Shown here piece after piece: positions 42,320 to 51,005 of a stretch of 64,000 nucleotides of DNA (position 1 is its first letter; each line of letters begins with the position of its first letter). This DNA is from Chloroflexota bacterium (GTDB taxonomy: Bacteria; Chloroflexota; Anaerolineae; Anaerolineales; Anaerolineaceae), in assembly GCA_009773005.1 (NCBI GenBank), contig WOUT01000012.1, positions 1 to 64,000 on the forward strand, read 5' to 3'. Position numbers and translations under genes: made by a program. A model generated the notes under the pieces. The model ran no database searches. It was given only the letters and a program-made list of their open reading frames with translations, and was not told the DNA's origin.

Positions 42320-43558
42320 TTACTCTATTGTTTCAAAGGGTAAGGCATGAAAAACTGGTGGGATTGATTCAATCCTGAGTTTTCGATTCATGGCAAACAG
42401 AATCGTGATCATCCACAAAGCAATCACTACCAATATCCATGGTGAGGCGATGGAGAGGGTTGCAAATGACGGAATCGTCGGGATATTAAGATTTGGACCG
42501 AGTCCAAAAAGCAGGGCAAAGAAATTCCACACCCCATGGATCGTTACGCTGGCCAGATAGACCATACCGACCCGCAAATATCTGCCATCACGCCAGGAAG
42601 CGGTTAATGCCCAACCGATTAGTCCGGTGGTCAGAATGTGCAAAAGTCCGGTTCCAACCCGACCGATAATTGTTACGAGCCAGGCTTCATTTGGTACGGC
42701 GCTGAGCGAGGTCAGGCTTTCAACCATTGCAAACGCAGCGCCACTCAGAAGACCAGCCGTGAAACCCTCAGCCGGGGACCAATTGCGTTTCATAAAGAAC
42801 CATAAGGCCAGGGGTTTAAACAATTCCTCGACTAGCGGAATGAGAATCGCAACCCCAAAAAAACCTGCTGCGATCACGCCGGGTTTTTGCAAAAGGGGTT
42901 CCAGGTGTGCCAGGATATTCGGAAACTCCTGGGGGTTGATTCTCAATTCGGTCTGCATCTGCATCCAGAGGGGCGTAAACTCCGGCTGCTGCATCAGCCA
43001 CGCGATCCCAATCCCGATTCCAATGGCAATTAAAACGAGCTCAACAAAAATCACAATTGGCAGTGTGATATAAACGCCAAAGTTGACCAAGCCCCATTGC
43101 CTTTGCGGACTGCCTGAATTCAAATGGTGTCGTCCAAGTTCCACAAACCACCACAACGGAACGGTTACTAAAATCACAGTCAAAATTGCCTTGACCGCCG
43201 GCAGACTTTGACTTACGATCGCTTTATTCCCAAAATAGATCAGGAATACAATCGCGGGCGCCAGGAGATTTGCGATCACATAAAGCTTTCGGGAGTTCGT
43301 TTGCGGAAGCGATTTGCGAGCTAGCCTGCGAATCGACAAAACCAAAGACGGCAAGGTTAACAGTGAGATGGCGCCGCTGATCCAGATTAAAAACAGCATT
43401 TGTTGGGTTTCTGGCATCGATACCTCTAGCATTGAGCCATTAACCACGATCAATAACCCCAAAGCAAACATGGTGAGAATCGATGAAAACAACCCTATGA
43501 TACTGATGACGAGTTGGGCAACAGACGGCATGTGCGTTTGGACGGGACGATCAAACAT
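42320..43558 (-). CDS. PrsW-family intramembrane glutamic protease
   Basis: The 412-aa multi-helix membrane protein carries the PrsW signatures: the EE pair in IPLVEELFKPLALWFF, a central KRNWSPAEGFTAGLLSGAAFAM loop and a later HILTTGLIGWAL, then SVTIHGVWNF. The two glutamates and two histidines form the CAAX-protease-like site. In Bacillus PrsW starts anti-sigma cleavage; the target here is unknown. Its start lies two bases from the stop of the fusion lipoprotein gene, so the two are coupled. Confidence 0.88.
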   Translation of the reverse strand: MFDRPVQTHMPSVAQLVISIIGLFSSILTMFALGLLIVVNGSMLEVSMPETQQMLFLIWISGAISLLTLPSLVLSIRRLARKSLPQTNSRKLYVIANLLAPAIVFLIYFGNKAIVSQSLPAVKAILTVILVTVPLWWFVELGRHHLNSGSPQRQWGLVNFGVYITLPIVIFVELVLIAIGIGIGIAWLMQQPEFTPLWMQMQTELRINPQEFPNILAHLEPLLQKPGVIAAGFFGVAILIPLVEELFKPLALWFFMKRNWSPAEGFTAGLLSGAAFAMVESLTSLSAVPNEAWLVTIIGRVGTGLLHILTTGLIGWALTASWRDGRYLRVGMVYLASVTIHGVWNFFALLFGLGPNLNIPTIPSFATLSIASPWILVVIALWMITILFAMNRKLRIESIPPVFHALPFETIE

Positions 43559-43560
43559 GC

Positions 43561-44886
43561 TTACTTTTCCTCAATGGTAATCGAAAGGAGCTTGTCGGCT
43601 GGCAGCAAGAGCGGGTCTTTTTCCGGATTGCGCGGACGCAATGACTCCAGTACATCCATACCGGAAATCACCTGACCGAAGATTGTATATTTTCCATCAA
43701 ATTCAGGTGCAGCGGCATATGTGATAAAAAACTGCGAACCATTCGTTCCATCACCCGAATTTGCCATACCCAAGACGCCAGGTTTGTTAAACCGGAGTTC
43801 CGGCGTTACTTCATTTGTAAAACGATAACCAGGGTTGGCGAGACCCGAACCAGTGGGGTCGCCTGCCTGAACAAGAAACCTTGGGATGACCCTGAAGAAG
43901 GCAGAATTGTCAAACCACTTTTGTTTGGCAAGGAAAACGAAATTATTCGCCGCCATGGGGGCTTGCTTAGGAAATAACGATAATACGATTTCACCCTTTT
44001 CGGTCTTTATCGTCGCGGTATATTGCTTGTCCGAGTCTATGGTCATTGGAGGACAGGAAGTGAATGCACTGCCAGACAGCAGAAAATACCTGGTTACACC
44101 GGTTAAGGTTTCCAGATCATACCGATTTTGGTATGGGAATTTATTGATGAATAAGAATGGAGTGCTCGACAACCCCATATTTCTTGCGGTTGTCTCGGCA
44201 GTATTAACCTTTAATACAATTGAGTCTTTGGTCAGGTCAGTAGTAAATTGAGCAGGATCAAGTTTTAGAGAAACTGCCTGGCCATACAGCCAGGTTTTAA
44301 AACCTTCTACGCTCAATGCTGCCCATTCGGATTGTTTTGAAAATAAAAGATCGTGCATTTGCCAGAATTTTTTCTGCAGACCGGCTGCTTCTGCGGCTTG
44401 CGCTGCGAGCGCGGCTTTGTCGTGAATGCTAATTAATGGTAAATGCCGGTAGATCACCCTGATGTCTTGGGGGTATTTTGCCTGCAATTCTTTTAATACC
44501 GGAGCGAGTTTAGCGCAAAAGGGGCATTGAAAATCACTGTATTCATAAAACGTAATACTTGCTGTTTCTGGACCATAAGACCAGTCTGTAGATGAAACGG
44601 AAGGAACAAGACCATCAATTTCAGCTGGCAATGCGGGCACAACCGGAGCGACAACACATGTGGCAGGCGCGCTGGCGGTAAAAACCAAGGTTGGCATTGC
44701 AGTAGGCTCGAGGGTGGAAGTAACATCGGGTGTAACTTCAACTGCCGCAATCGTTGCAGCGACTGTGGATTCAGGCAGGTTGGGTGGTGCGGTTAGAGTG
44801 TTAATGCCGCCCGTCTGGCAACCAGAGAGAATTAAAACCGGGATGATAAGGCATACTAAAAAATTATTCTTCATATAAAATCTCAT
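43561..44886 (-). CDS. Lipoprotein fusing a DsbA-type thioredoxin domain to a cyclophilin peptidyl-prolyl isomerase
   Basis: From the ATG at 44886 (GGGGGTTGAAG upstream) the product is 441 aa. It has a lipobox LSGC at ~20-23 and a Thr/Pro/Val-rich linker. A DsbA/DsbG-like fold follows with CPFC at ~121-124 (YSDFQCPFCAK) and cis-Pro SSTPFLFIN. From ~280 a cyclophilin domain runs to the end (FFRVIPRFLVQAGDPTGSG, NGSQFFIT). It should catalyse disulfide exchange and proline isomerisation on exported proteins outside the membrane. Joining both folding activities in one lipoprotein is unusual. Five bases separate it from tmk. Confidence 0.93.
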   Translation of the reverse strand: MRFYMKNNFLVCLIIPVLILSGCQTGGINTLTAPPNLPESTVAATIAAVEVTPDVTSTLEPTAMPTLVFTASAPATCVVAPVVPALPAEIDGLVPSVSSTDWSYGPETASITFYEYSDFQCPFCAKLAPVLKELQAKYPQDIRVIYRHLPLISIHDKAALAAQAAEAAGLQKKFWQMHDLLFSKQSEWAALSVEGFKTWLYGQAVSLKLDPAQFTTDLTKDSIVLKVNTAETTARNMGLSSTPFLFINKFPYQNRYDLETLTGVTRYFLLSGSAFTSCPPMTIDSDKQYTATIKTEKGEIVLSLFPKQAPMAANNFVFLAKQKWFDNSAFFRVIPRFLVQAGDPTGSGLANPGYRFTNEVTPELRFNKPGVLGMANSGDGTNGSQFFITYAAAPEFDGKYTIFGQVISGMDVLESLRPRNPEKDPLLLPADKLLSITIEEK

Positions 44887-44890
44887 TTCT

Positions 44891-45508
44891 TCAACCCCCA
44901 AATTTTTCCAGGATCGCTTTGCGCAGGTCAGATTGAACGGTTTGGGGTGTTTGTCCTGCATCAATCACACGCCAGCGGGAGGGGTCGGCTTTTACCATCT
45001 CGTGATACCCTTGCCTGACACGTTTATGAAATTCAAGCTGTTGAGCATCCAAACGATTCCACTCACCTCCTCCAGTCTTTCGGCGGTTGAGACCTTCTTC
45101 TACATCGATATCAAGCAACAAGGTGAGATCGGGTTTCAACCCGCCAGTGGCAAACGAAAGGATTTCCCGCAACGTTTCAAGATCCAGTCCGTGCCCATAG
45201 CCCTGATAGGCGAGGGTAGAATCAGCGTATCGGTCGCTGATCACCACCACTCCTTTTTCAAGGTTAGGGCGGATCAATTCAGCCACGATTTGGGCGCGCG
45301 CTGCGCAGAAAAGCAATATCTCGGTACGCGGGTCCATCATGGTGTTGTCCATGCGCATGATCACATGACGGATTTGGTCGCCAATAAAGGTTCCCCCGGG
45401 TTCACGGGTGGTGAGTACTTCAAACCCCTGCAGCCTGACAAATTCTGCCAGGTCATACATCTGCATAGACTTTCCGCTGCCTTCTGGACCTTCAAGCGTG
45501 ATGAACAT
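44891..45508 (-). CDS. tmk: Thymidylate kinase
   Basis: The 205-aa kinase converts dTMP to dTDP. P-loop is LEGPEGSGKSMQ at ~4-15, the DRY-type segment ISDRYADSTLAYQG is present, and the LID TGGGEWNRLD follows. Length is standard. It sits in the long run between the R3H ATPase gene and the folding lipoprotein gene, with 11- and 4-base gaps. Confidence 0.96.
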   Translation of the reverse strand: MFITLEGPEGSGKSMQMYDLAEFVRLQGFEVLTTREPGGTFIGDQIRHVIMRMDNTMMDPRTEILLFCAARAQIVAELIRPNLEKGVVVISDRYADSTLAYQGYGHGLDLETLREILSFATGGLKPDLTLLLDIDVEEGLNRRKTGGGEWNRLDAQQLEFHKRVRQGYHEMVKADPSRWRVIDAGQTPQTVQSDLRKAILEKFGG

Positions 45509-45519
45509 TTTTACCCCTG

Positions 45520-47163
45520 CTACTCTCTAAAGATTCTAACTCTGCGGTTGGGGTCTTTACCATAAGAATGTGAAACGAGTTCTGCCTGGCGAGCCATTTC
45601 ATGCTGAATGCGGCGGACAGTCGCTGATGCGGGCGGGAGGTCTACCCAACGCTGCCCACTGATCACAGCCTTTATGGCGGACTCGGTTTGATGAGTCACT
45701 TCTTCAAAATTTGCGGTCATACTGTCATTTGGCAGATTAAAGATCTCTGCCAGAGACTGCTCGATTTGGTTGATTGTGTTGGAGCGAAGCACATAGATAG
45801 GCACGCCGCGCGCTTCAGCATCCATGATTGGCTGCTGCCGTGATTTGTAATAGGCACGCAGCGTCATCACAATATCGGCATCATTGATATCTTTAGCGAT
45901 AACGGCGGGCACGCCCAGTCGATGCGCGGCTTGCTGCATACGGTTTCGAGCTACCCCGTAGGGGTAAATACGGACTGTTTTTGCAGGGCTGCGATGAGCA
46001 TAAGTTTGGAGCGATTCAAACTCAAAAGCATCAGGTTCAAGCGAGACTTCAGGTCTTTGACGGTTGGTGACGTAAGGTTGAGGTTGCTCGCTCTTTTTCA
46101 TTTCTCCGGTGTTTTGGTAAGCCCGGCGCGTGCCTTGTGGCATTCCACGCGTGCCCGCGGGCTTGACCGGTTTATCAATATGGATCTCGTCTTTGGCGTC
46201 ACGCCAGCGAATTTCTGGCACAACGGGAAAACCGCGCACCAATGTATCCACAACTTCAGCAACGTCAGGATGGACAGCCAGCCTGTCGCGGTCTTGAAGC
46301 TCAACCAGAACATCAAAGGTTGGAGGAGAACGGCGTTCGAGAACCGTCTTCTGGGTGCCACGACGGCGGGCTTCTTCATCTGATAGGGTAACCGATTCGA
46401 TACCGCCAATCAGATCGGAAAGAGTTGGGTTAAGCAGAAGATTTTCGAGTGTACGTCCGTGCGCGGTTGCCACTAATTGAACACCCCGCTCAGCTATCGT
46501 GCGGGCTGCCATGGCTTCCAATTCACGGCCGATTTCATCAATGATGATGACTTCAGGGTTATGATTCTCAACTGCCTCGATCATAACCTCGTGCTGAAGA
46601 GATGGAGTAGCCACCTGCATACGGCGGGCTTTACCAACCGCTGGGTGCGGTACATCCCCATCTCCACCAATCTCATTGGAAGTATCCACAACAATGACCC
46701 GCTTTTTCTCTGCAAGGATGCGCGCAGATTCACGCAGCATGGTGGTTTTACCGATGCCAGGTTTGCCCAGCAGAAGAATACTTTTTCCAGATTCCACCAG
46801 GTCTTGAATGATCTCGATTGTGCCATAGACCGCACGACCTACCCGGCAAGTAAGCCCAACAATCGTGTTATGGCGGTTGCGGATCGCCGAAATCCGGTGC
46901 AAAGTTCGTTCCAAGCCAGCACGGTTATCAGCGTCAAATTCCCCGATACGGGAAACCACAAAGTCGATATCAGTCCTGCTAACCTCTTCCTTACTTAATT
47001 CCAACTCTCTGTCTACAAAACGCGCCATGGGCAAGCGCCCCAGATCTAAAACGATTTCAAGCAAGTTATCGCTGTTATTGGCTTTTTTGACCGCGTCGAC
47101 GATACGTATCGGCAAAACAGACATCAAAACATGTAGATCATCCGTAATTCTCTTTTGTGTCAT
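45520..47163 (-). CDS. R3H-domain AAA ATPase (SpoIIIAA-like single-stranded nucleic acid-binding protein)
   Basis: The 547-aa protein contains a SpoIIIAA/secretion-ATPase-like AAA domain with Walker A GKPGIGKTT at 133-141, Walker B VIIIDEIGRELEA and sensor VATAHGRTLENLL. A middle region of unknown structure (~330-480) follows, and a C-terminal R3H domain ends RRIQHEMARQAELVSHSYG. The combination is known from Cyanobacteria, Chloroflexota and plastids, usually annotated as nucleic-acid-binding. Function is untested. It is close to tmk in the pdxS-comEC run. Confidence 0.9.
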   Translation of the reverse strand: MTQKRITDDLHVLMSVLPIRIVDAVKKANNSDNLLEIVLDLGRLPMARFVDRELELSKEEVSRTDIDFVVSRIGEFDADNRAGLERTLHRISAIRNRHNTIVGLTCRVGRAVYGTIEIIQDLVESGKSILLLGKPGIGKTTMLRESARILAEKKRVIVVDTSNEIGGDGDVPHPAVGKARRMQVATPSLQHEVMIEAVENHNPEVIIIDEIGRELEAMAARTIAERGVQLVATAHGRTLENLLLNPTLSDLIGGIESVTLSDEEARRRGTQKTVLERRSPPTFDVLVELQDRDRLAVHPDVAEVVDTLVRGFPVVPEIRWRDAKDEIHIDKPVKPAGTRGMPQGTRRAYQNTGEMKKSEQPQPYVTNRQRPEVSLEPDAFEFESLQTYAHRSPAKTVRIYPYGVARNRMQQAAHRLGVPAVIAKDINDADIVMTLRAYYKSRQQPIMDAEARGVPIYVLRSNTINQIEQSLAEIFNLPNDSMTANFEEVTHQTESAIKAVISGQRWVDLPPASATVRRIQHEMARQAELVSHSYGKDPNRRVRIFRE

Positions 47164-47183
47164 AAAGACCTTTAAACTCTTTT

Positions 47184-48095
47184 TTAACTTTGTTTTACAA
47201 CTTGCGCTGAATGTTCAGCGTCAATAATAGTATTGACCATCGGTGTGGTGGGTTCGGTTTGGCGGCTTTCCACCCGCTTGCGATTGATAATGGTGACACC
47301 ATTTCGCTGCATGATTGCCAGATGTTTAACAAGCAGCGTGAAACGGTTGCAAGATTCACCACCAACGGCTTGCAAAGCATCAAGTAACCAGGCCTGATAT
47401 GAACGTACTTGAAAATAAACTGGCAAACCGAGATCACTGAAATTTGAGGCGAGGTCTTTGAGGAGGGCAGTGATGTCACCCACAGAAGGATGGATGACTG
47501 GTTTCAGGTATAGACCTTCAGGACCGTTGCAGCTTTCAACATATGCAACAATTTCATTCTCAATTCGATAAATAAGGCGAGGAGTGCCGCCGTTGGAGAA
47601 TGTTTCAGCCGCCTGTACCAGCGGAGGGACCAAGGATTGGTGAAGTGTGCGTATGGCAATTTCGTCAGTTGGGGTTGATAATACCCAATTATCTTTAGAG
47701 CAGACGTCCTTGTCCAACTGTTTTGGGAATTTCCAAACGGTCTCCCAACCATAGACATTGAATCCTGCTTTTCGAAGTGTTTCGAAAAGGGTGGCTGACT
47801 CTTCCAGTCCTGCTAAAACATTGACAGCGCCCATTTCTCCGGCTTTATAACACAGGAAGTCCCATAAGGCTGGAGCATCTTTTTCGTCTTGAGAGTCGTT
47901 GGTTATCAGGAAATTGATATGCGCTGACCGGCTGCCGGATTGATGTAATATCTGACTGATTAAATGAGGTGAGGAATTTTCAGAATCCACCACTGCAGTA
48001 AAACTCTCAGCGGAGGGCTTCAAGCGTGATATCAACGCCGCAAACCCTAAGGGGTTTCCGTGGGTTAATAAGAGGTTCTTGTTAAGGCAGATCAA
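47184..48095 (-). CDS. Uncharacterised protein, possibly GNAT-fold
   Basis: I do not recognise a named family. The 303 aa are soluble. The pattern of a strand-helix region with NVLAGLEESATLFETLRKAGF, then YRIENEIVAYVE, and a C-terminal LGLPVYFQVRSYQAWLLDAL looks like two degenerate acetyltransferase-like halves (compare 'FETLRKAGFNVYGWETVW'). The tail is basic. It lies between pdxT and the R3H gene with 56- and 20-base gaps, so it is transcribed with them. Confidence 0.55.
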   Translation of the reverse strand: MICLNKNLLLTHGNPLGFAALISRLKPSAESFTAVVDSENSSPHLISQILHQSGSRSAHINFLITNDSQDEKDAPALWDFLCYKAGEMGAVNVLAGLEESATLFETLRKAGFNVYGWETVWKFPKQLDKDVCSKDNWVLSTPTDEIAIRTLHQSLVPPLVQAAETFSNGGTPRLIYRIENEIVAYVESCNGPEGLYLKPVIHPSVGDITALLKDLASNFSDLGLPVYFQVRSYQAWLLDALQAVGGESCNRFTLLVKHLAIMQRNGVTIINRKRVESRQTEPTTPMVNTIIDAEHSAQVVKQS

Positions 48096-48151
48096 CCGGC
48101 TGCGATTGCGTAGTAACGTGGGAAGATCATACCAGGCGAACGGGCGAACAA

Positions 48152-48730
48152 TTATTTTGCCAACTCCATAAAATAACGATGGAAACGGTCGTCATGAGTC
48201 AATTCAGGATGGAATGAGGTGGTAAGGATCTTTCCTTGACGGGCAGCCACGATCCTTCCATCGCCGAGCGTGGCAAGCGCTTCAACATTTTTGCCTATCG
48301 ATTCAATTAGCGGTGCGCGGATGAACACCGCGTGAAAAGGACGGTTTTGTTTGTCGTCCATAGAGAGACATGGAACATCCAAATCAACTTCAAAACTATC
48401 GACCTGCCGGCCAAAGGCATTGCGTTCGATCACAATATCCATGACTTCGAGCAGCGGTTGTGAACGCCGTGCGTCTTTTGCGAGCAGGATCGCCCCGGCA
48501 CAAGTTCCCCAAATTGCATGATCTTTAGCGAACTGCCTGAGCGGGTCTATCAATCCATAAGAAATCGCCAGTTTACCGATGGTGGTGGATTCGCCGCCGG
48601 GAATGATCAAGCCATTTAATCCATCAAGATGACTGGGCAAACGAACCTGAGTCACTTCTGCGCCTAAAGATTCGAGCATGACCTGATGTTCCGCGAAATC
48701 TCCTTGTAATGCCAGAACGCCAATTTTCAT
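48152..48730 (-). CDS. pdxT: Pyridoxal 5'-phosphate synthase glutaminase subunit PdxT
   Basis: Starting at MKIGVLALQGDFAEH (ATG 48730) gives 192 aa. It is a class I glutaminase: IIPGGESTTIGKL oxyanion loop, GTCAGAILLA nucleophile cysteine, and SFHPELTHD histidine. It supplies ammonia to PdxS for PLP synthesis. Seven bases separate it from pdxS. The longer ORF in the track is a read-in from another frame of pdxS. Confidence 0.97.
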   Translation of the reverse strand: MKIGVLALQGDFAEHQVMLESLGAEVTQVRLPSHLDGLNGLIIPGGESTTIGKLAISYGLIDPLRQFAKDHAIWGTCAGAILLAKDARRSQPLLEVMDIVIERNAFGRQVDSFEVDLDVPCLSMDDKQNRPFHAVFIRAPLIESIGKNVEALATLGDGRIVAARQGKILTTSFHPELTHDDRFHRYFMELAK

Positions 48731-48737
48731 AGAAAAA

Positions 48738-49625
48738 TTACCAGCCTCGGGTCGCGATCTTGTCAGTTTCTGGTATCGACGAGACCTGCCTGCCAACCAT
48801 AGGTTCACCAAGGTTGCGGCTGACCTCTGCCAGGATATTGGGGTTATTGTAATGAGTCGTGGCTTTGACGATGGCGGTTGCGCGTTTGGCGGGATCGCCG
48901 GATTTGAAGATACCGGAGCCAACGAAAACGCCGTCAACGCCGAGCTGCATCATGAGGGCTGCGTCAGCCGGGGTGGCGATGCCGCCTGCGGCAAAATTGA
49001 CCACTGGTAAACGCCCAAGCGTGCGAACTTCCCGGAGCAGTTCAAAGGGGGCGCCGATCTCTTTGGCATACGCCATCACTTCTTCTTCTGGCATGTTTTG
49101 CAGTTTGCGGATCTCGCCGAACACCGCGCGGGCATGGCGGACAGCTTCAACTACATCGCCGGTGCCAGCCTCGCCTTTGGTGCGGATCATGGCAGCGCCT
49201 TCGCCAATGCGGCGTAAGGCTTCACCCAAATTGCGGCAGCCGCAAACGAATGGAACCTTGAAATCGTGTTTATTGATATGGTGGGCTTCGTCAGCAGGGG
49301 TGAGTACCTCTGATTCGTCGATGTAATCTACGCCGAGGGATTCCAGAATTTGGGCTTCAACAAAATGACCGATGCGGCATTTTGCCATGACCGGGATGGA
49401 GACCGCTTCCATGATCTTTTGGATCATGTCAGGGTCGCTCATGCGCGCCACACCGCCGTCTGCCCGGATGTCTGCCGGGACTCGTTCCAATGCCATTACT
49501 GCACAAGCGCCGGCATCTTCAGCGATCTTGGCGTGCTCGGCGTTGACCACATCCATGATCACGCCGCCTTTTAACATCTGGGCGAGGCCTTTTTTGACCG
49601 CGAAGGAACCAGTTTTTTGTTCCAT
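48738..49625 (-). CDS. pdxS: Pyridoxal 5'-phosphate synthase subunit PdxS
   Basis: The 295-aa synthase is highly conserved: [20 protein letters not shown] with the Schiff-base lysines, [20 protein letters not shown], and [20 protein letters not shown]. It makes PLP from ribose-5-phosphate, glyceraldehyde-3-phosphate and glutamine-derived ammonia as a 12+12 complex with PdxT. Its ATG follows ACAGGAGAAAAG. It appears to be the first gene of the long minus-strand run. Confidence 0.98.
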   Translation of the reverse strand: MEQKTGSFAVKKGLAQMLKGGVIMDVVNAEHAKIAEDAGACAVMALERVPADIRADGGVARMSDPDMIQKIMEAVSIPVMAKCRIGHFVEAQILESLGVDYIDESEVLTPADEAHHINKHDFKVPFVCGCRNLGEALRRIGEGAAMIRTKGEAGTGDVVEAVRHARAVFGEIRKLQNMPEEEVMAYAKEIGAPFELLREVRTLGRLPVVNFAAGGIATPADAALMMQLGVDGVFVGSGIFKSGDPAKRATAIVKATTHYNNPNILAEVSRNLGEPMVGRQVSSIPETDKIATRGW

Positions 49626-49736
49626 AGTCTTTTCTCCTGTAAGTGAACCCTTCGATTAAATCGAAGAGAGAAATGTCATCACCCGTGATTCTACCACGCC
49701 CGGCATAGACAGGCAACGGAATAAAACCGTAATTAA

Positions 49737-49768
49737 AGACCTGACAGGTTCTGGAACCTGTCAGGTCT
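49737..49768. repeat. Perfect 14-bp inverted repeat (AGACCTGACAGGTT)
   Basis: AGACCTGACAGGTT-CTGG-AACCTGTCAGGTCT lies between pdxS and the rubrerythrin gene. There is no long T tract, so terminator function is uncertain. The wording matches a hairpin I recall as dispersed in many environmental genomes. Confidence 0.6.
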
Positions 49769-49789
49769 CTTGACGAAGGTTATTAAAAT

Positions 49790-50287
49790 TTAGCTGATCT
49801 TTTCAAACTTGCTTCCAAGGACGCCGCAGACCGGGCATTTCTCGGGAGCGCTGCGCTGGTGGGTATAACCGCAGACCGGGCAGATGTAATAATCATACTC
49901 TTCGCCGGGTTTGCCAAGGGTCTCGAGGGCTTCTTTATAAAGCATCTCGTGCACTTTCTCAGCTTCGTTTGCCCAAGTAAAGCTTTTAAGAGCTTTAGCT
50001 TCCCCTTCGGCTTCGGCGTCTTTAATGAAGGCGGGGTACATGGTAGTGTTCTCGTAGTGTTCACCGGCAATGGCAGACTTCAGGTTTTCCTGAGTGCTTT
50101 TTACTTCTCCTGCCGTGCGGAAGTGTGTCAAAGCGTGCACGGTCTCGGCAGCAGCGGCGGCGCGGAACAAACGAGCCACTTGTGAAAAACCTTCTTCATC
50201 CGCTTTTTTGGCAAACGCGAGGTATTTTCGATTGGCCTGGCTTTCTCCAGCGAAAGCAGCCATTAAATCATCATAAGATTTGGTCAT
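49790..50287 (-). CDS. Rubrerythrin
   Basis: The 165-aa non-heme iron peroxidase has a ferritin-like four-helix domain with paired Glu/ExxH motifs (AGESQANRKYLAFA, AAAAETVHALTHF, AIAGEHYENTTMYP, ANEAEKVHEMLYK). A C-terminal rubredoxin-like domain has cysteines CPVCGY and CPVCG. It reduces hydrogen peroxide in anaerobes or microaerobes, taking electrons from a rubredoxin or ferredoxin. AAGGAGAAAG precedes the ATG. It is probably monocistronic. Confidence 0.96.
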   Translation of the reverse strand: MTKSYDDLMAAFAGESQANRKYLAFAKKADEEGFSQVARLFRAAAAAETVHALTHFRTAGEVKSTQENLKSAIAGEHYENTTMYPAFIKDAEAEGEAKALKSFTWANEAEKVHEMLYKEALETLGKPGEEYDYYICPVCGYTHQRSAPEKCPVCGVLGSKFEKIS

Positions 50288-50487
50288 GGTCTTTCTCCTT
50301 TTCCCGGTACTCGATAAATCAATTTTATCTCATTCTGTCAACCGAAATTAAATTTTACCCGATAAAGCGGTCATTTCAGGTGACAAATAACCTGATTATT
50401 AACCCACATACCAGAAATAGTGAATTTGTCTGACATATAGAATGAGCAAGGCCGACCAATTGCGAACTGTGTTTGATTTTTTTACCC

Positions 50488-50515
50488 TTGACAAAATAAC
50501 ATACAATGATACAAT
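50488..50515 (+). promoter_or_regulatory. Promoter and ATACAAT direct repeats upstream of the GntR gene
   Basis: TTGACA (50488-50493), 16-base spacer, TACAAT (50510-50515). The region 50500-50530 carries repeated ATACAAT units ('atacaatgatacaataatac'), a plausible autoregulatory site for the YtrA-type repressor. Confidence 0.6.
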
Positions 50516-50565
50516 AATACAAAGATACAATAAAATGATGATCCAAGATACCTGGAGGCGCGAAT

Positions 50566-50991
50566 GTGAAGCCCTTAAAATTTTATTTGGATTTTCGATC
50601 TGGCGTGCCCAGCTATGTTCAAATCGTGGAACAGGTGCAGAACTTTCTTTCGGACGGAGATTTAAAACCGGGGGACCAGCTCCCCACAGTTCGCCAGCTT
50701 GCGTCTGAGTTGAGGGTTAATTTCAACACAATTGCGCGGGCTTACCGTATGCTTGATGAAGCCGGACTGATCTCCACGCAGCAGGGACGCGGAACGTATC
50801 TGCTGGACCAACCCTCAAAGGAAGCCATCCAGCTACTCAAACAGGAATCACTGGAACTGCAAGCAAAAAGGTTCCTGAGGTCTCTTGAGAGGCAGGGTTT
50901 CAAACCGGAGGAAGCCAATCAAACCATTCAATTACTCTTTCAAACCTGGCGCGACGGGACGTTGGGAAAAGAGTTTGACACTGAAAACTGA
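50566..50991 (+). CDS. GntR-family regulator, YtrA subfamily
   Basis: The 141-aa winged-helix repressor has the GntR DNA-binding N-terminus (PSYVQIVEQVQNFLSDGDLK, RQLASELRVNFNTIARAYRM) and only a short helical C-terminus, as in YtrA. Such regulators normally control ABC transporter operons encoded with them, which is the case here. The start is the GTG at 50566, with GGAGG seven bases away; no ATG fits. Confidence 0.9.
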   Translation: MKPLKFYLDFRSGVPSYVQIVEQVQNFLSDGDLKPGDQLPTVRQLASELRVNFNTIARAYRMLDEAGLISTQQGRGTYLLDQPSKEAIQLLKQESLELQAKRFLRSLERQGFKPEEANQTIQLLFQTWRDGTLGKEFDTEN

Positions 50992-51005
50992 GAAACGAGG
51001 AAAAA

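Noticed and set aside
48731-48937. N-terminal extension of pdxT in the ORF track
   Set aside because: It lies inside pdxS in another frame; MKIGVLALQGD at 48730 is the conserved start.
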